From an uncultured Acetatifactor sp. (GTDB lineage Bacteria; Bacillota; Clostridia; Lachnospirales; Lachnospiraceae), in the NCBI GenBank assembly GCA_934402315.1, contig CAKRTS010000018.1, positions 16,813-80,812 of the forward strand: DNA of 64,000 nt, read 5' to 3'. A model generated the notes under the pieces. The model was not told where the DNA came from and searched no databases. It worked only from the letters and a program-made list of their open reading frames with translations. Position numbers and translations under genes: made by a program. Position 1 is the first letter of the stretch, and each line of letters begins with the position of its first letter. Of the stretch, positions 45,181 to 54,307 are shown one piece after another.

Positions 45181-46983
45181 ATGAGCGAGAAAAATAACAA
45201 TAAGGTTCTTCTTTCGCTGAAAAACGTGGATGTAAAGTTTAATGTACGAGGCAGAACACTGTCAGCAATCAGAAATGTGTCGCTTGATATTTATGAAAAT
45301 GAATCGCTGGCGATCGTTGGAGAGTCCGGTTCCGGTAAGTCCGTTTTGACGAAGACCTTTGCAGGCTTGCTTGATTCTAACGGTTATATTTCCAACGGCA
45401 GCATTATTCTGTCGGATGATGAGATTTCCAAAACGGATATAAAGCTTACAAACCGCAACAAAAGACTTCTTGTAAAGCTGAATGATATGCTGAATAAGTA
45501 TTCTGTACTGGAACGTGGTGCGGAGGAGTACCGGCAGTATGTCAGCAGGCAGAAGGAAATAGAATATGCCAGAAATCTGGCGCCTGAGGTTGAAAAAGAG
45601 TACCAGACAAAGATCAATGATCTGGAAAACAACATCATTGATTTGAAAAACTATCTCTGGACGCTGGATAAGAAGGACGCAGCTGATGCGAAGGAAATCG
45701 AGAAGACAAACAGCAAAATCAGCGGACTTCAGGCTGATATGAAGAAGGCGGTTGCCGAGAGAGCAAAGCTGGTCAAGGAACATCATGCTTCCTATGCAAA
45801 CAATAAGGAGCTCATTGAGGCGGACAAGAAAAGCCTTGAAGAATTGAAGCAGCTTAGGGAGAAGAAGATAGCTGCTCCTGATGTGGCTGAGAATCCCTAT
45901 GGTTTGAAGCAGGAGGTTCTGGAGCGCAACAAGAAGATAGCGTATGAAATTCTGCTGTCGATCGGGAGATACCCGTACAAAGTACAGAGAAAGTTTATCG
46001 GCAAGCTGAAAAAAGCATTTAAGCTCGCCATGAGTATCGGTGAGGATCTGAATAAACCGGAAGTCCTTAACAAGATATTTGAAACTGCTGTTTTCCGTGT
46101 GGAGTTCAGATCGTATGACGAGGCGAATGAGACGATTCATGGTTATGCCATTATTGATTGTGCAAAGGTAAAATACACCAATGACTGGCAGCAGATCAGA
46201 GGCTGCAGGATTGCGACGGTGTTCCAGGATCCTATGACGTCCCTGAACCCTGTAATTACGATCGGAAAGCAGATCATGACGGTTATCCTGAAGCATCAGA
46301 AGTGCTCCCAGCAGGAAGCCAAAGAGCGAACCATTGATATTATGCGCAAGGTAGGTATTTCAGACCCGGAGAAGAGATTTAATGATTATCCCTTCGAGTA
46401 CTCCGGAGGTATGAGACAGAGGATCGTAATCGCAATTGCTTTGTCATGCCAGCCGAAGATCCTTATCTGTGATGAACCTACAACGGCGCTTGATGTTACG
46501 ATTCAGGCACAGATTCTGCAATTGATCAAGGATCTGCAGCGTGAACTCGGTTTTACTACGGTGTATATTACGCATGATCTGGGTGTCGTTGCAAATGTGG
46601 CAGAGCGTGTAGCGGTTATTTATGGAGGACAGATTGTAGAAGTGGGAACCGTGGAAGAGATTTTCTATGATCCGCGTCATCCGTATACATGGGCGCTTCT
46701 TTCCTCGCTGCCGCAGCTTGCTGAAAAAGGTACAGATTTGTTTTCTATTCAGGGTACGCCGCCGTCTCTCTATAACAAGATTGTGGGCGATGCTTTTGCT
46801 CCCAGAAATCAGTACGCTATGGAAATTGATTTTGTTAAGGAACCTCCGGTATTCAAGATAAGCGATACACATTATGCAAAGACATGGTTGCTTGATCCCA
46901 GGGCACCTAAGGTAGAGTTGCCCGAAAATATACGGAATCTGCATGAGAAAATGCTCAAGACTCATGTCAATTTCGGCGAATGA
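45181..46983 (+). CDS. oppD: Oligopeptide ABC transporter ATPase OppD with coiled-coil insertion
   Basis: 600 residues, nearly twice the usual OppD. Walker A GESGSGKS is at 47-54. From about 75 to 335 lies an insert of long Lys/Glu-rich coiled coil (EYQTKINDLENNIIDLKNYL, AEEYRQYVSRQKEIEYARN) and a helical region. The ATPase then resumes with Q-loop VFQDPMTSLNP (near 347), signature YSGGMRQR (near 406), Walker B ILICDEPTTALD (near 427) and switch THDLG. The OppD C-terminal extension follows (HPYTWALLSSLPQLAEKG, PPSLYNKIVGDAFAPRNQYA). All catalytic motifs are intact, so the ATPase should work. GAGGTGG supports ATG 45181; a Met three codons upstream has no RBS. Confidence 0.93.
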   Translation: MSEKNNNKVLLSLKNVDVKFNVRGRTLSAIRNVSLDIYENESLAIVGESGSGKSVLTKTFAGLLDSNGYISNGSIILSDDEISKTDIKLTNRNKRLLVKLNDMLNKYSVLERGAEEYRQYVSRQKEIEYARNLAPEVEKEYQTKINDLENNIIDLKNYLWTLDKKDAADAKEIEKTNSKISGLQADMKKAVAERAKLVKEHHASYANNKELIEADKKSLEELKQLREKKIAAPDVAENPYGLKQEVLERNKKIAYEILLSIGRYPYKVQRKFIGKLKKAFKLAMSIGEDLNKPEVLNKIFETAVFRVEFRSYDEANETIHGYAIIDCAKVKYTNDWQQIRGCRIATVFQDPMTSLNPVITIGKQIMTVILKHQKCSQQEAKERTIDIMRKVGISDPEKRFNDYPFEYSGGMRQRIVIAIALSCQPKILICDEPTTALDVTIQAQILQLIKDLQRELGFTTVYITHDLGVVANVAERVAVIYGGQIVEVGTVEEIFYDPRHPYTWALLSSLPQLAEKGTDLFSIQGTPPSLYNKIVGDAFAPRNQYAMEIDFVKEPPVFKISDTHYAKTWLLDPRAPKVELPENIRNLHEKMLKTHVNFGE

Positions 46984-46994
46984 GGAGGTAGCGT

Positions 46995-47942
46995 ATGGAT
47001 CAAAATGAAAAGAAAGTTCTGTTGTCCATACAGAACCTGGACGTTGTTTTTAAAAAGGGCAAGAAGCAGTTCAAGGCAGTGGATAATGTCAGTTTTGATA
47101 TTTATAAGGGCGAGACGCTTTCGCTGGTTGGCGAGTCCGGTTCCGGAAAGACAACGGTGGGACGTGCGATTGTAAGAATTAATCCCTGTACGGCGGGAGC
47201 CATTTACTATGACGGCAAGAAGATTTCCGGAAAGCTTTCCAGAAAAGAAGACCGTGAGGTTGTCCGCAAGATACAGATGATTTTCCAGGATCCTTCAGCG
47301 TCACTGAATGAACGTGCAACAATTGAGTACATTATTTCGGAAGGCTTATACAACTTTCATCTTTACAAGGATGAAAAGGAGCGTATCTCAAAGATTGAGG
47401 AGATTACCAAGGAGGTCGGATTGCTCCCGGAGCATCTGACCCGTTATCCGCACGAGTTTTCGGGAGGCCAGAGACAGCGTGTCGGTCTGGCGCGTTCGAT
47501 CGTAATGGAACCGGAATTCATTATTGCAGATGAACCTATATCGGCACTGGATGTCTCAATTCGTGCGCAGGTTCTGAATCTGCTTAAAAAGTTCCAGAGA
47601 GAGCGTGGACTGACCTATCTGTTCATAGCACATGACCTCTCCATTGTAAGATTTATCAGTGACAGAATCGTAGTAATCTACAAGGGAAAGATTATGGAGA
47701 TTGCAGAGTCGGAGGAATTGTTCAACTATCCTCTTCACCCCTACACGAAGTCGCTTATTTCGGCAATTCCGATTCCTGATCCTATGATAGAGAAGGAGAA
47801 GAAGCTTTTAGTCTACGATCCTTCTATGCATGACTATTCTTCTGAAAAGCCTGAGCTGACAGATATAGGAAATGGGCATATGGTGTATGGAAGTCCATCG
47901 GAGCTTGAAAAGTACAAGCAGATACGTTTTGGTGGAAAATAA
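46995..47942 (+). CDS. oppF: Oligopeptide ABC transporter ATPase OppF
   Basis: 315 residues, standard size, with no insert. Walker [14 protein letters not shown]-loop [15 protein letters not shown], signature [14 protein letters not shown], Walker [19 protein letters not shown] and [12 protein letters not shown] are complete. The C-terminal Opp region has [16 protein letters not shown]. The shared Opp/Dpp C-terminus contrasts with the insert in its dimer partner OppD, so the heterodimer is structurally lopsided. GGAGG lies 9-13 bases before ATG 46995. Confidence 0.95.
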   Translation: MDQNEKKVLLSIQNLDVVFKKGKKQFKAVDNVSFDIYKGETLSLVGESGSGKTTVGRAIVRINPCTAGAIYYDGKKISGKLSRKEDREVVRKIQMIFQDPSASLNERATIEYIISEGLYNFHLYKDEKERISKIEEITKEVGLLPEHLTRYPHEFSGGQRQRVGLARSIVMEPEFIIADEPISALDVSIRAQVLNLLKKFQRERGLTYLFIAHDLSIVRFISDRIVVIYKGKIMEIAESEELFNYPLHPYTKSLISAIPIPDPMIEKEKKLLVYDPSMHDYSSEKPELTDIGNGHMVYGSPSELEKYKQIRFGGK

Positions 47943-47955
47943 TCTGACGTGGGAA

Positions 47956-47989
47956 AATAACTAATCGCAAATGCGGTTAGTTATTTTTA
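47956..47989 (+). terminator. opp operon terminator
   Basis: AATAACTAATCGC (47956-47968) pairs with GCGGTTAGTTATT (47973-47985), 13 bp with one G-U, loop AAAT, T run TTTTT. Confidence 0.9.
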
Positions 47990-48040
47990 TAGCCTGATGT
48001 CAGCCACGGATGCCTCCGTGAAGGGAGAAGGAGTGGAAGC

Positions 48041-49240
48041 TTGAAAAAAGAACAAAATTATACGCTGAGCACAAAGCATTTTAAATTGAGAATGGTTGCA
48101 TTTATTCTTGTCCTGATCGTGGCAGTGGGGGCATTCGGCTATGGCTTTTCCAATATGGGTAAAATGGAACCGGGCTATTACGAGATTACAGAGAGTGCGG
48201 ATAAGGAGGCGCTGCTGTATGGAAACGGCATAACGCTGACCTATTTGTTTACCGGGGAGAGCGATGCAATCAAAGAGGAGAAGAAACGTGTTGAAGCGGC
48301 GTACAGCGCGGCTCTGAACCGGGCATATAAGTTACTCGATGCAAACAACAATTACGAAAGCTATCAGAATATAGCTACGCTGAATGAAAATGTGGGTCAG
48401 GATGTCGAAGTAAGTGGTGAGCTGTATACAATATTAAAGGATGCCTATGGGAAGACACTTGAGCAACAGGGGTACAATATGTTTGCGGGTGCATTCTATG
48501 CGCATTGGAATGAAATTCTGATACTTGAGGAGCCGGCAGAATTTGATCCTTTATTGCAGGAGGAGGAGGCAAGACGTCTCTCGGCATTGGCGGAAAGAAC
48601 CGATACACAGGATAATTTTGCCCTGACATTTTCGGAGGACGGAACGAACAGGGTGCGTCTTGAGGTTTCACAGGATTATAGAGATTTTTGCAGAGAGAAT
48701 GAAGAAAAGGAAGTTTATCTTGATTTGAATTTGCTGCATGATGCATATCTTATGGAAATCGTGGTATCGGCGTTGGAGAATGCAGGCTATTGTGACGGGT
48801 TTCTGACGACAGACAGCGGATTGACAGTCTCGCTTTCCGGATTGAAGGGTGGGGAGTACAGCTTTTATTCTATGAAAGAAAATGCAGTGTCTTCCATGTT
48901 GACGATTGCAGCAGAGCAGGGAAGTGTATTCAGTGAATTCAGGAACTTTGCATTTTCGGCGGATGAGGACTGCTTTTATACGTTGGCGAAGGATGGGGAG
49001 CTGTATTACCGGAGTCCGTATGTGATGGCAGATGAAGAAGGCTTTCATAATATTGTGCTTTCCTCCTGTGTTGTTGGAGATGAAAAGAAAATTCCCGAGG
49101 CGGTCTATCTGAACATACAGATTCACAGTGCCCGGAGCAGGGAGCAATTGGAGCAACTGTGTGCAGAACAGTTCAATGACAGATATGCCTATACATTAGT
49201 GGGAGACCCGGATTGTGAAATTTTTACAAATATTGAATAA
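48041..49240 (+). CDS. Membrane-anchored divergent ApbE-like protein
   Basis: 399 residues from a TTG start with AAGGAG 12 bases upstream. One N-terminal membrane helix (about 18-40) acts as a signal anchor. The outer domain follows the order of ApbE (FAD:protein FMN transferase): ATLNENVGQDVEVSGELYTI is like the ApbE LN...VEVS.ELY segment. LDLNLLHDAYLMEIVVSALE (near 226) is like the LDLGGIAKGYAxD helix, followed by a VSLSG strand and a late QIHSARSREQLEQL end. The ApbE glycines and Mg/FAD residues (GGIAKG, DxxxG) are replaced, so FMN transfer is unlikely. This reading rests on pattern memory only. It may be a binding or scaffold relative. It stands between the opp terminator and secG. Confidence 0.55.
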   Translation: MKKEQNYTLSTKHFKLRMVAFILVLIVAVGAFGYGFSNMGKMEPGYYEITESADKEALLYGNGITLTYLFTGESDAIKEEKKRVEAAYSAALNRAYKLLDANNNYESYQNIATLNENVGQDVEVSGELYTILKDAYGKTLEQQGYNMFAGAFYAHWNEILILEEPAEFDPLLQEEEARRLSALAERTDTQDNFALTFSEDGTNRVRLEVSQDYRDFCRENEEKEVYLDLNLLHDAYLMEIVVSALENAGYCDGFLTTDSGLTVSLSGLKGGEYSFYSMKENAVSSMLTIAAEQGSVFSEFRNFAFSADEDCFYTLAKDGELYYRSPYVMADEEGFHNIVLSSCVVGDEKKIPEAVYLNIQIHSARSREQLEQLCAEQFNDRYAYTLVGDPDCEIFTNIE

Positions 49241-49277
49241 GCGTTGCTATGGGTGTGCGGTGTAGCGTAGAAAGTTC

Positions 49278-49306
49278 TTGCTTTTTTGTGCACTATATGG
49301 TATCAT
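49278..49306 (+). promoter_or_regulatory. secG promoter
   Basis: TTGCTT at 49278-49283, 17 bases, TATCAT at 49301-49306, 30 bases before the start codon. Confidence 0.55.
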
Positions 49307-49335
49307 TTAATCTGCTTGGCATTAGGAGGTGTGAA

Positions 49336-49575
49336 ATGGGAGTTCTGAAAATTGTTTTGACAATTATCTTCATATTGATTTGTGTTGCACTGGTGGTTCT
49401 GGTGCTGATGCAGGAAGGCAAGTCCGCAGGACTCGGCTCCATCAGCGGAGCGGCTGAGACCTACTGGGGCAAGAACAAGGGTCGTTCCATGGAAGGACGT
49501 CTGGTACAGATTACCAAGGCTCTTGCCGTGTTGTTCATGGTACTTGCGGTTATACTGAATCTGAACATCTTTTAA
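49336..49575 (+). CDS. secG: Preprotein translocase subunit SecG
   Basis: 79 residues with two membrane helices (about 5-25, 57-77). The family motif VLMQEGKSAGLGSISGAAETYWGKNKGRS (in part) lies in the cytoplasmic loop. SecG joins SecYE to aid protein export. AGGAGG at 49324-49329 fixes ATG 49336; upstream in-frame codons cover the promoter. The order secG-rnr-smpB-ssrA is the classic Firmicute one. Confidence 0.95.
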   Translation: MGVLKIVLTIIFILICVALVVLVLMQEGKSAGLGSISGAAETYWGKNKGRSMEGRLVQITKALAVLFMVLAVILNLNIF

Positions 49576-49590
49576 AGTAGTTTACTTCAG

Positions 49591-49623
49591 AACACTCCTG
49601 TGTTACCCACAGGAGTGTTTTTG
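49591..49623 (+). terminator. secG terminator
   Basis: Perfect 12-bp stem AACACTCCTGTG/CACAGGAGTGTT with T5 run. It ends about 15 bases before the rnr start, so rnr may depend on read-through or an unseen promoter. Confidence 0.85.
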
Positions 49624-49638
49624 ATATATGGGGGATTT

Positions 49639-51822
49639 ATGGGAAGCGAAAACAGCGCGGAAAAGAGAAAAAAAGTAATATGTGATCTTGTGAATGATCC
49701 TGTCTATGTTCCAATGAAGGAGAAGGAGCTTGCGATGCTGCTTCAGGTTTCCAAGGAGGACAGGGAGGAGTTCCGGAGGATTCTGCAGGAGCTGCTTGCC
49801 GAAGGAAAGCTGATGCTCACGATAAGGGGTAAGTACATGAAGTCCAACGGGAAGGTTCTGACCGGAACCTTTATCAGCAATTCCAAGGGCTTCGGCTTTG
49901 TGGAGATCGAGGGCAGGGAGGAAGACCTGTTCATACCGGAGGACAAGACGAACGGTGCGTTCCATAAGGATATTGTCGAGGTCGCACTGCTTCCGGGCAA
50001 GGACGGAAAGCGTCAGGAGGCACAGGTCTTAAAGATCATTGCCAGAGGCATGACAACGATCGTTGGGACGTTTGAGCGCTCCAGAGAGAATTATGGCTTT
50101 GTGATTCCGGATAACACGAAGCTCGCACAGGATGTCTTCGTGCCGAAGGAGTATTCCATGGGCGCTGTCAGCGGGCACAAGGTGGTCGTTGAACTGACGG
50201 ATTATGGAACGGACAAGCACAGCCCGCAGGGGAAGGTAATTGAGATCCTCGGGCATGTGAACGATCCGGGGGTGGACATCATGTCCATTGTCAGGGGCTA
50301 CGAGCTGCCGGTCGAATTTCCGGAGAAGGTCATGAATCAGGCGGCACGCACTGCACAGAAGGTGTCTGAGGCAGACAGAGCTGGCAGACGGGATCTCAGG
50401 GATGTGGTCATGGTGACGATCGACGGAGAGGATGCGAAGGATCTCGATGATGCGGTCAGTGTCTCCTTTGACGGTGAGAAATATCAGCTCGGTGTCCATA
50501 TCGCGGATGTGACGAATTATGTGCAGGAAAACTCCGCGCTTGACAGAGAGGCATTGAAGAGAGGCACAAGCGTTTATCTGGTGGACAGGGTGATCCCGAT
50601 GCTGCCCCACGCGCTGTCAAACGGCATCTGTTCCCTGAACGAGGGAGTTGACAGGCTGGCACTGAGCTGTCTGATGACGGTGGATCAAAAGGGTGAAATT
50701 ACGGATTATGAAATCTGCGAGTCGGTGATTAATGTCAATAAGCGAATGAGCTATCGTGTGGTGCAGGAGCTGCTGACAGAGGATGGACTGACGGAGAAGG
50801 TGCCGCAGCCGGGCGAGAAGGACTACAGAGAGTATGCCGGGCTGTTGCCGATGTTCCGGGAGATGGAGACGCTTGCGGGGCTGCTCAGGGAGAAGAGACG
50901 GAAGCGCGGCTCGATTGATTTTGATTTCCCGGAATGCAAGATCTATCTTGACAGCGAGGGTCGTCCCACGGACATTAAGCCCTATGAGCGGAATACGGCA
51001 ACGGACATCATTGAGGACTTCATGCTTGCGGCGAACGAGACAGTTGCGCAGCATTTTTACTGGATGGAGCTGCCGTTTGTGTACCGTGTGCATGATGTGC
51101 CGGACGCGGACAGGTTGCAGAAGCTCTCTGCCATTATCAGTAATTTCGGCTACAGCATGAAGGCTGTCGGCAAGGCAAAATCAAAGGTGAGCAGCGAGGA
51201 GATCCATCCGAAGGAGATACAGAAGCTGCTGGCGAGGATTGCCGGTACACCGGAGGAGGCAATGATCAGCCGTATGGCGCTGCGGAGCATGAAGCAGGCA
51301 AAATACAGCGTGGAATGCACGGGGCATTTCGGACTGGCATGTGCGTATTACTGTCATTTCACTTCCCCGATCCGGCGTTATCCCGATCTGCAGATCCACC
51401 GTATTATCAAGGAACAGCTGCGGGGCAGAATGAATGACGATCGCACAGCACATTACCGGGAACTTCTGCCTGAGGTTGCAAAGCATTCTTCCGAGACAGA
51501 GAGGCGTGCCGACGAGGCAGAGCGCGAGACGGATAAGCTGAAGAAGGTGGAATATATGGAGCAGCATGTCGGGGAGAGCTTCGACGGAGTGATCTCCGGC
51601 GTCACGGGCTGGGGGCTTTATGTGGAGCTTCCGAATACCGTGGAGGGGCTGGTGCATATATCTAAATTGTATGGTGATTATTATTACTACAGTGAAAAGA
51701 GCAGTGAGCTGGTCGGGGAGGCGACCGGACGGTGCTTCAAGCTGGGCATGCCTGTGAGAGTCAAGGTGGACGGCTGCGACAGGTTTACCAGAACGATTGA
51801 CTTCTCACTGGAAGAGGAGTAG
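49639..51822 (+). CDS. rnr: Ribonuclease R
   Basis: 727 residues, 3'-5' exoribonuclease. It has an N-terminal winged-helix region, two cold-shock domains (TGTFISNSKGFGFVEIEGRE; TIVGTFERSRENYGFVIPD), and the RNB catalytic core with DVVMVTIDGEDAKDLDDAVSV (the Asp cluster) and YCHFTSPIRRYPDLQIHRII. A C-terminal S1 domain follows (GESFDGVISGVTGWGLYVEL, FTRTIDFSL). It degrades structured RNA and works with SmpB-tmRNA, encoded next, in trans-translation. GGGGGA precedes ATG 49639; codons before it lie in the terminator. The end lacks the Lys-rich tail seen in E. coli. Confidence 0.96.
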   Translation: MGSENSAEKRKKVICDLVNDPVYVPMKEKELAMLLQVSKEDREEFRRILQELLAEGKLMLTIRGKYMKSNGKVLTGTFISNSKGFGFVEIEGREEDLFIPEDKTNGAFHKDIVEVALLPGKDGKRQEAQVLKIIARGMTTIVGTFERSRENYGFVIPDNTKLAQDVFVPKEYSMGAVSGHKVVVELTDYGTDKHSPQGKVIEILGHVNDPGVDIMSIVRGYELPVEFPEKVMNQAARTAQKVSEADRAGRRDLRDVVMVTIDGEDAKDLDDAVSVSFDGEKYQLGVHIADVTNYVQENSALDREALKRGTSVYLVDRVIPMLPHALSNGICSLNEGVDRLALSCLMTVDQKGEITDYEICESVINVNKRMSYRVVQELLTEDGLTEKVPQPGEKDYREYAGLLPMFREMETLAGLLREKRRKRGSIDFDFPECKIYLDSEGRPTDIKPYERNTATDIIEDFMLAANETVAQHFYWMELPFVYRVHDVPDADRLQKLSAIISNFGYSMKAVGKAKSKVSSEEIHPKEIQKLLARIAGTPEEAMISRMALRSMKQAKYSVECTGHFGLACAYYCHFTSPIRRYPDLQIHRIIKEQLRGRMNDDRTAHYRELLPEVAKHSSETERRADEAERETDKLKKVEYMEQHVGESFDGVISGVTGWGLYVELPNTVEGLVHISKLYGDYYYYSEKSSELVGEATGRCFKLGMPVRVKVDGCDRFTRTIDFSLEEE

Positions 51823-51852
51823 ATTGAAGATAAGACGGAGGAGGTGTCAGAA

Positions 51853-52323
51853 ATGGCAAAGCAGAAGGAACCGCAGAGGCTGATTGCAAACAATAAAAAG
51901 GCATACCACGATTTCTTTATCGACGAGACCTTCGAGACAGGAGTTGTACTCCATGGGACGGAGGTAAAGTCCATGCGCCTGGGAAAGTGCAGTATCAAGG
52001 AATCTTTTATCCGCATTGAGAATGGGGAGGTCTTTGTTTATGGGATGCATGTCAGTCCCTATGAGAAGGGAAACATTTTCAACAAGGACCCGCTGCGTGT
52101 CAAAAAGCTTCTGATGCACAGGTACGAGATCAACAAGCTCGCGGGAAAAGTTGCCGAGAAGGGGTATACTCTTGTGCCCTTGCAGGTATACTTTAAGGAC
52201 GGCAGAGTCAAGGTGGAGATCGGTCTTGCGCGAGGCAAAAAGCTGTATGACAAGAGAGAAGATATTGCAAAGAAGGATGCGCGCAGGGAGGTGGAAAGAG
52301 AATTTAAGGTGAAGAATCTGTAA
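51853..52323 (+). CDS. smpB: tmRNA-binding protein SmpB
   Basis: 156 residues. [43 protein letters not shown] opens the oligonucleotide-binding barrel (quoted in part, residues 8-50). [25 protein letters not shown] and the C-terminal [20 protein letters not shown] tail, which enters the ribosomal decoding site, follow. It binds the tmRNA encoded 70 bases downstream. GGAGGAGG at 51837-51844 points to ATG 51853, not the in-frame GTG at 51844. Confidence 0.97.
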   Translation: MAKQKEPQRLIANNKKAYHDFFIDETFETGVVLHGTEVKSMRLGKCSIKESFIRIENGEVFVYGMHVSPYEKGNIFNKDPLRVKKLLMHRYEINKLAGKVAEKGYTLVPLQVYFKDGRVKVEIGLARGKKLYDKREDIAKKDARREVEREFKVKNL

Positions 52324-52326
52324 CTG

Positions 52327-52356
52327 TTGACACAGCATAAGAGTTTAAGCTATACT
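52327..52356 (+). promoter_or_regulatory. ssrA promoter
   Basis: TTGACA at 52327-52332 (starting just after the smpB stop), 18 bases, TATACT at 52351-52356. Confidence 0.75.
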
Positions 52357-52393
52357 AAAGAGTGAGGACGAAAGTCGGAACAATAGATGTTAC

Positions 52394-52775
52394 GGGGTAG
52401 TAAAGGTTTCGACAGGGGTCTTGCAGCTGGAGAAGCTATCCGTTGCGACACGTTAATCGCAAAATTAAACTAAACGCTGAAGATAATACTCAGTTAGCAC
52501 TTGCAGCCTAACCGCTGCTTGTGACGCCGCCTCAGGCGGCTCGTCCGCTCCGGGACACTCACATTCCGGAATCCGGGCGTCGACTATGTGAGAAACGACA
52601 CGCGGTAAGCTTTGCCCGCGCGGGCGTATGATGAAGCTACCCTGAGCAGCTGATTGTCCGTTATCTGCTGCATCAGGGGAACAGGCGGGGGCGAGCCCCG
52701 CTGCAAAAACGGACTATGATAGTAGAAGGACAGGGAATGGGCTTTTGGACGCGGGTTCGACTCCCGCCTACTCCA
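52394..52775 (+). ncRNA. ssrA: tmRNA (transfer-messenger RNA)
   Basis: The 5' acceptor strand GGGGTAG (52394-52400) pairs with CTACTCC near the 3' end. The T arm GCGGGTTCGACTCCCGC lies at about 52751-52767, and the discriminator A at 52775 is followed by TTA, so CCA is not encoded. The tag frame reads GCT at 52476 to TAA at 52509-52511: AEDNTQLALAA, with the LALAA ending recognised by Clp proteases. Assigning GCT as the resume codon follows clostridial tags (AEDN...); it has not been shown here. Pseudoknot regions fill the rest. It rescues stalled ribosomes with SmpB. Confidence 0.96.
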
Positions 52776-52777
52776 TT

Positions 52778-52825
52778 AAAAGCGCCGATCAGGTTGCCCG
52801 GCATGGGCGATCAGGTCGGCGTTTT
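52778..52825 (+). terminator. ssrA terminator
   Basis: AAAAGCGCCGA (52778-52788) pairs with TCGGC-GTTTT (52816-52825) with one bulge, and an inner GCCC/GGGC pair. Confidence 0.75.
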
Positions 52826-52862
52826 CAAATATATGATAAACCCGAAAGTTACGGAGGATAAT

Positions 52863-53315
52863 ATGAATATACGAAAAGCGGAAACGAAAGACCTGTCAAG
52901 AATTGCTGAAATCTATATCTTTAACAATAGAATAAATTACTATCCTATTTTTAAAGATGCAGATTTTTCTTTTGGTGAGATGCAGGTAGTTTCTATTATA
53001 GACGATTACTTCAAAAAAGATGAAATACTTAAAAATATTTTTGTCTTTGATGATGGACTGATAAAAGGGTTTGTTCAAATGAATGGAACAGAAATTTGCA
53101 AATTGTATGTAGACACCTGCTTTCAAAGTGAGGGAATTGGTTGTAAACTGATTGAGTTTGCAATCAAAGAATTTGGCGCAGACCATTTATGGGCATTAGA
53201 AAAAAACACAAGAGCAGTTTCCTTTTACAATAGGCATGGATTTCAACTGACTGGTCAGAAAAAATTCGAGGAAGGTACGATAGAATATCTGGTTGAGTTG
53301 AGACGTGAAATTTAA
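52863..53315 (+). CDS. GNAT-family N-acetyltransferase (150 aa)
   Basis: 150 residues with GNAT order: IRKAETKDLSRIAEIYIFNN at the start, FVFDDGLIKGFVQMNGTEICKLYVD strand pair, acetyl-CoA loop CFQSEGIGCKLIEFAIKEFG, then LEKNTRAVSFYNRHGFQLTG and a final strand. The substrate is unknown. It is clearly more AT-rich than its neighbours and uses many AAA/AAT/ATT codons, which suggests recent gain. TTACGGAGGATAAT gives the ribosome site for ATG 52863. It sits directly after the tmRNA terminator. Confidence 0.88.
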   Translation: MNIRKAETKDLSRIAEIYIFNNRINYYPIFKDADFSFGEMQVVSIIDDYFKKDEILKNIFVFDDGLIKGFVQMNGTEICKLYVDTCFQSEGIGCKLIEFAIKEFGADHLWALEKNTRAVSFYNRHGFQLTGQKKFEEGTIEYLVELRREI

Positions 53316-53345
53316 CGAGTTTTAGCTGTTTTTTTTCACGTCTCA
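53299..53345. terminator. Bidirectional terminator between the two GNAT genes
   Basis: TGAGACGTGAAA (53299-53310) pairs with TTTCACGTCTCA (53334-53345), 12 bp. A T-rich loop side (eight T) lies at 53329-53336. It overlaps the end of the plus-strand gene. Confidence 0.6.
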
Positions 53346-53353
53346 GCTTCATT

Positions 53354-53902
53354 TTATCCGCCATAATAAGAGGTTAAGCCTGTTATACCATCAAGAGCAC
53401 CCGGCCGCAATATATGAACCAAATAACCTTCGTCGCCCCAGATTAACCTGTTTTTATGATAGATACCGTATTTATAGGATGGTTCAAATCCAAATCTTGC
53501 ATATAGATCTGGATTTCCGCCGAGGAACACTGCCCCGTAGCCCAATTGTTCCGCTTTTCTTAGGGCTTCTTCTACAAGCATCCGCATTATCCCCTGGTTC
53601 CTATATTCCGGCAGAACGGCACTTTGTGACAAGACTAATTGTGTATTTTTACCATTTTCGGTAATGATGTCCGTTTCATGAAGGGCAACTTCTCCGACAA
53701 TAACACCGTCTTCTAACACAGCGACAAGTGAAAGCTCCGGAATAAAGGTCTCTTTTTGCCGCTCGTTTATAAAATGTTCCATAATGTAATTTCCGATTCC
53801 ATTACCATGCTGTTCGGAAAATGCCTTATAAATAATATCATTAACTTTCTCGTATTCGGACGGGGTTTCCGGTCGGATTATGACCTTGGATTTATCAATC
53901 AC
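53354..53902 (-). CDS. GNAT-family N-acetyltransferase (182 aa)
   Basis: 182 residues from a GTG start with AAGGAGG eight bases upstream. VIIRPETPSEYEKVNDIIYKAF opens the domain, and the acetyl-CoA loop is LSQSAVLPEYRNQGIMRMLVEEAL with VFLGGNPDLYARFGFEPSY, the YhbS-like form. The substrate is unknown. It converges on the previous GNAT gene and shares its lower GC. Both lie in the same roughly 1.5-kb patch. Confidence 0.9.
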   Translation of the reverse strand: MIDKSKVIIRPETPSEYEKVNDIIYKAFSEQHGNGIGNYIMEHFINERQKETFIPELSLVAVLEDGVIVGEVALHETDIITENGKNTQLVLSQSAVLPEYRNQGIMRMLVEEALRKAEQLGYGAVFLGGNPDLYARFGFEPSYKYGIYHKNRLIWGDEGYLVHILRPGALDGITGLTSYYGG

Positions 53903-54307
53903 ACTGATTGCCTCCTTATTTCTGATTTTTCTGCTATTAATCTTGATTTATCCCGCATTCGGTCAGGCAGGGAAGGTTGTTTCTCCTGTCAATCCCAAAC
54001 CGGTAAAAACCTTTTTTAATTATACCTTATATTCTGTTCTATGTACAGAAATATTCCCTGTGCGATTCATGGAATCAGCGTGTAGACACAAAACTAAAAA
54101 AGGGATTTCAAAAATAAGTTATCGGAGCAATGCACTTTTGTGGTATGGATTTGCACGTTTACATGCGTCTATAATGAAGCACGGAAAAAATGATAGAAAT
54201 TTAAATCTTTTATGAAACTGTCCTTGTCTAACTGAATAGGAAGGGAGACAGGAGGCAGCAATCAAACCAAAATCTATATTCAAATTAAGAAAGGATGGTA
54301 AAATACC
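53903..54307. other. 405-bp AT-rich intergenic stretch
   Basis: I see no convincing gene. A plus-strand open frame (about 110 codons, 53880-54215) overlaps the GNAT 5' end antisense and has no ribosome site. Promoters for the minus-strand GNAT and the plus-strand lipoprotein should lie here, but none matches both hexamers at proper spacing. Confidence 0.5.

Noticed and set aside
52394..52775. tRNA gene from the TTCGA-containing T arm
   Set aside because: The T arm belongs to tmRNA; acceptor pairing closes over 380 nt and a tag frame is present.
53880..54215. 111-codon frame with a hydrophobic start, upstream of the acidic lipoprotein
   Set aside because: It overlaps the GNAT 5' end antisense and has no ribosome site; the codons after about 40 look random.
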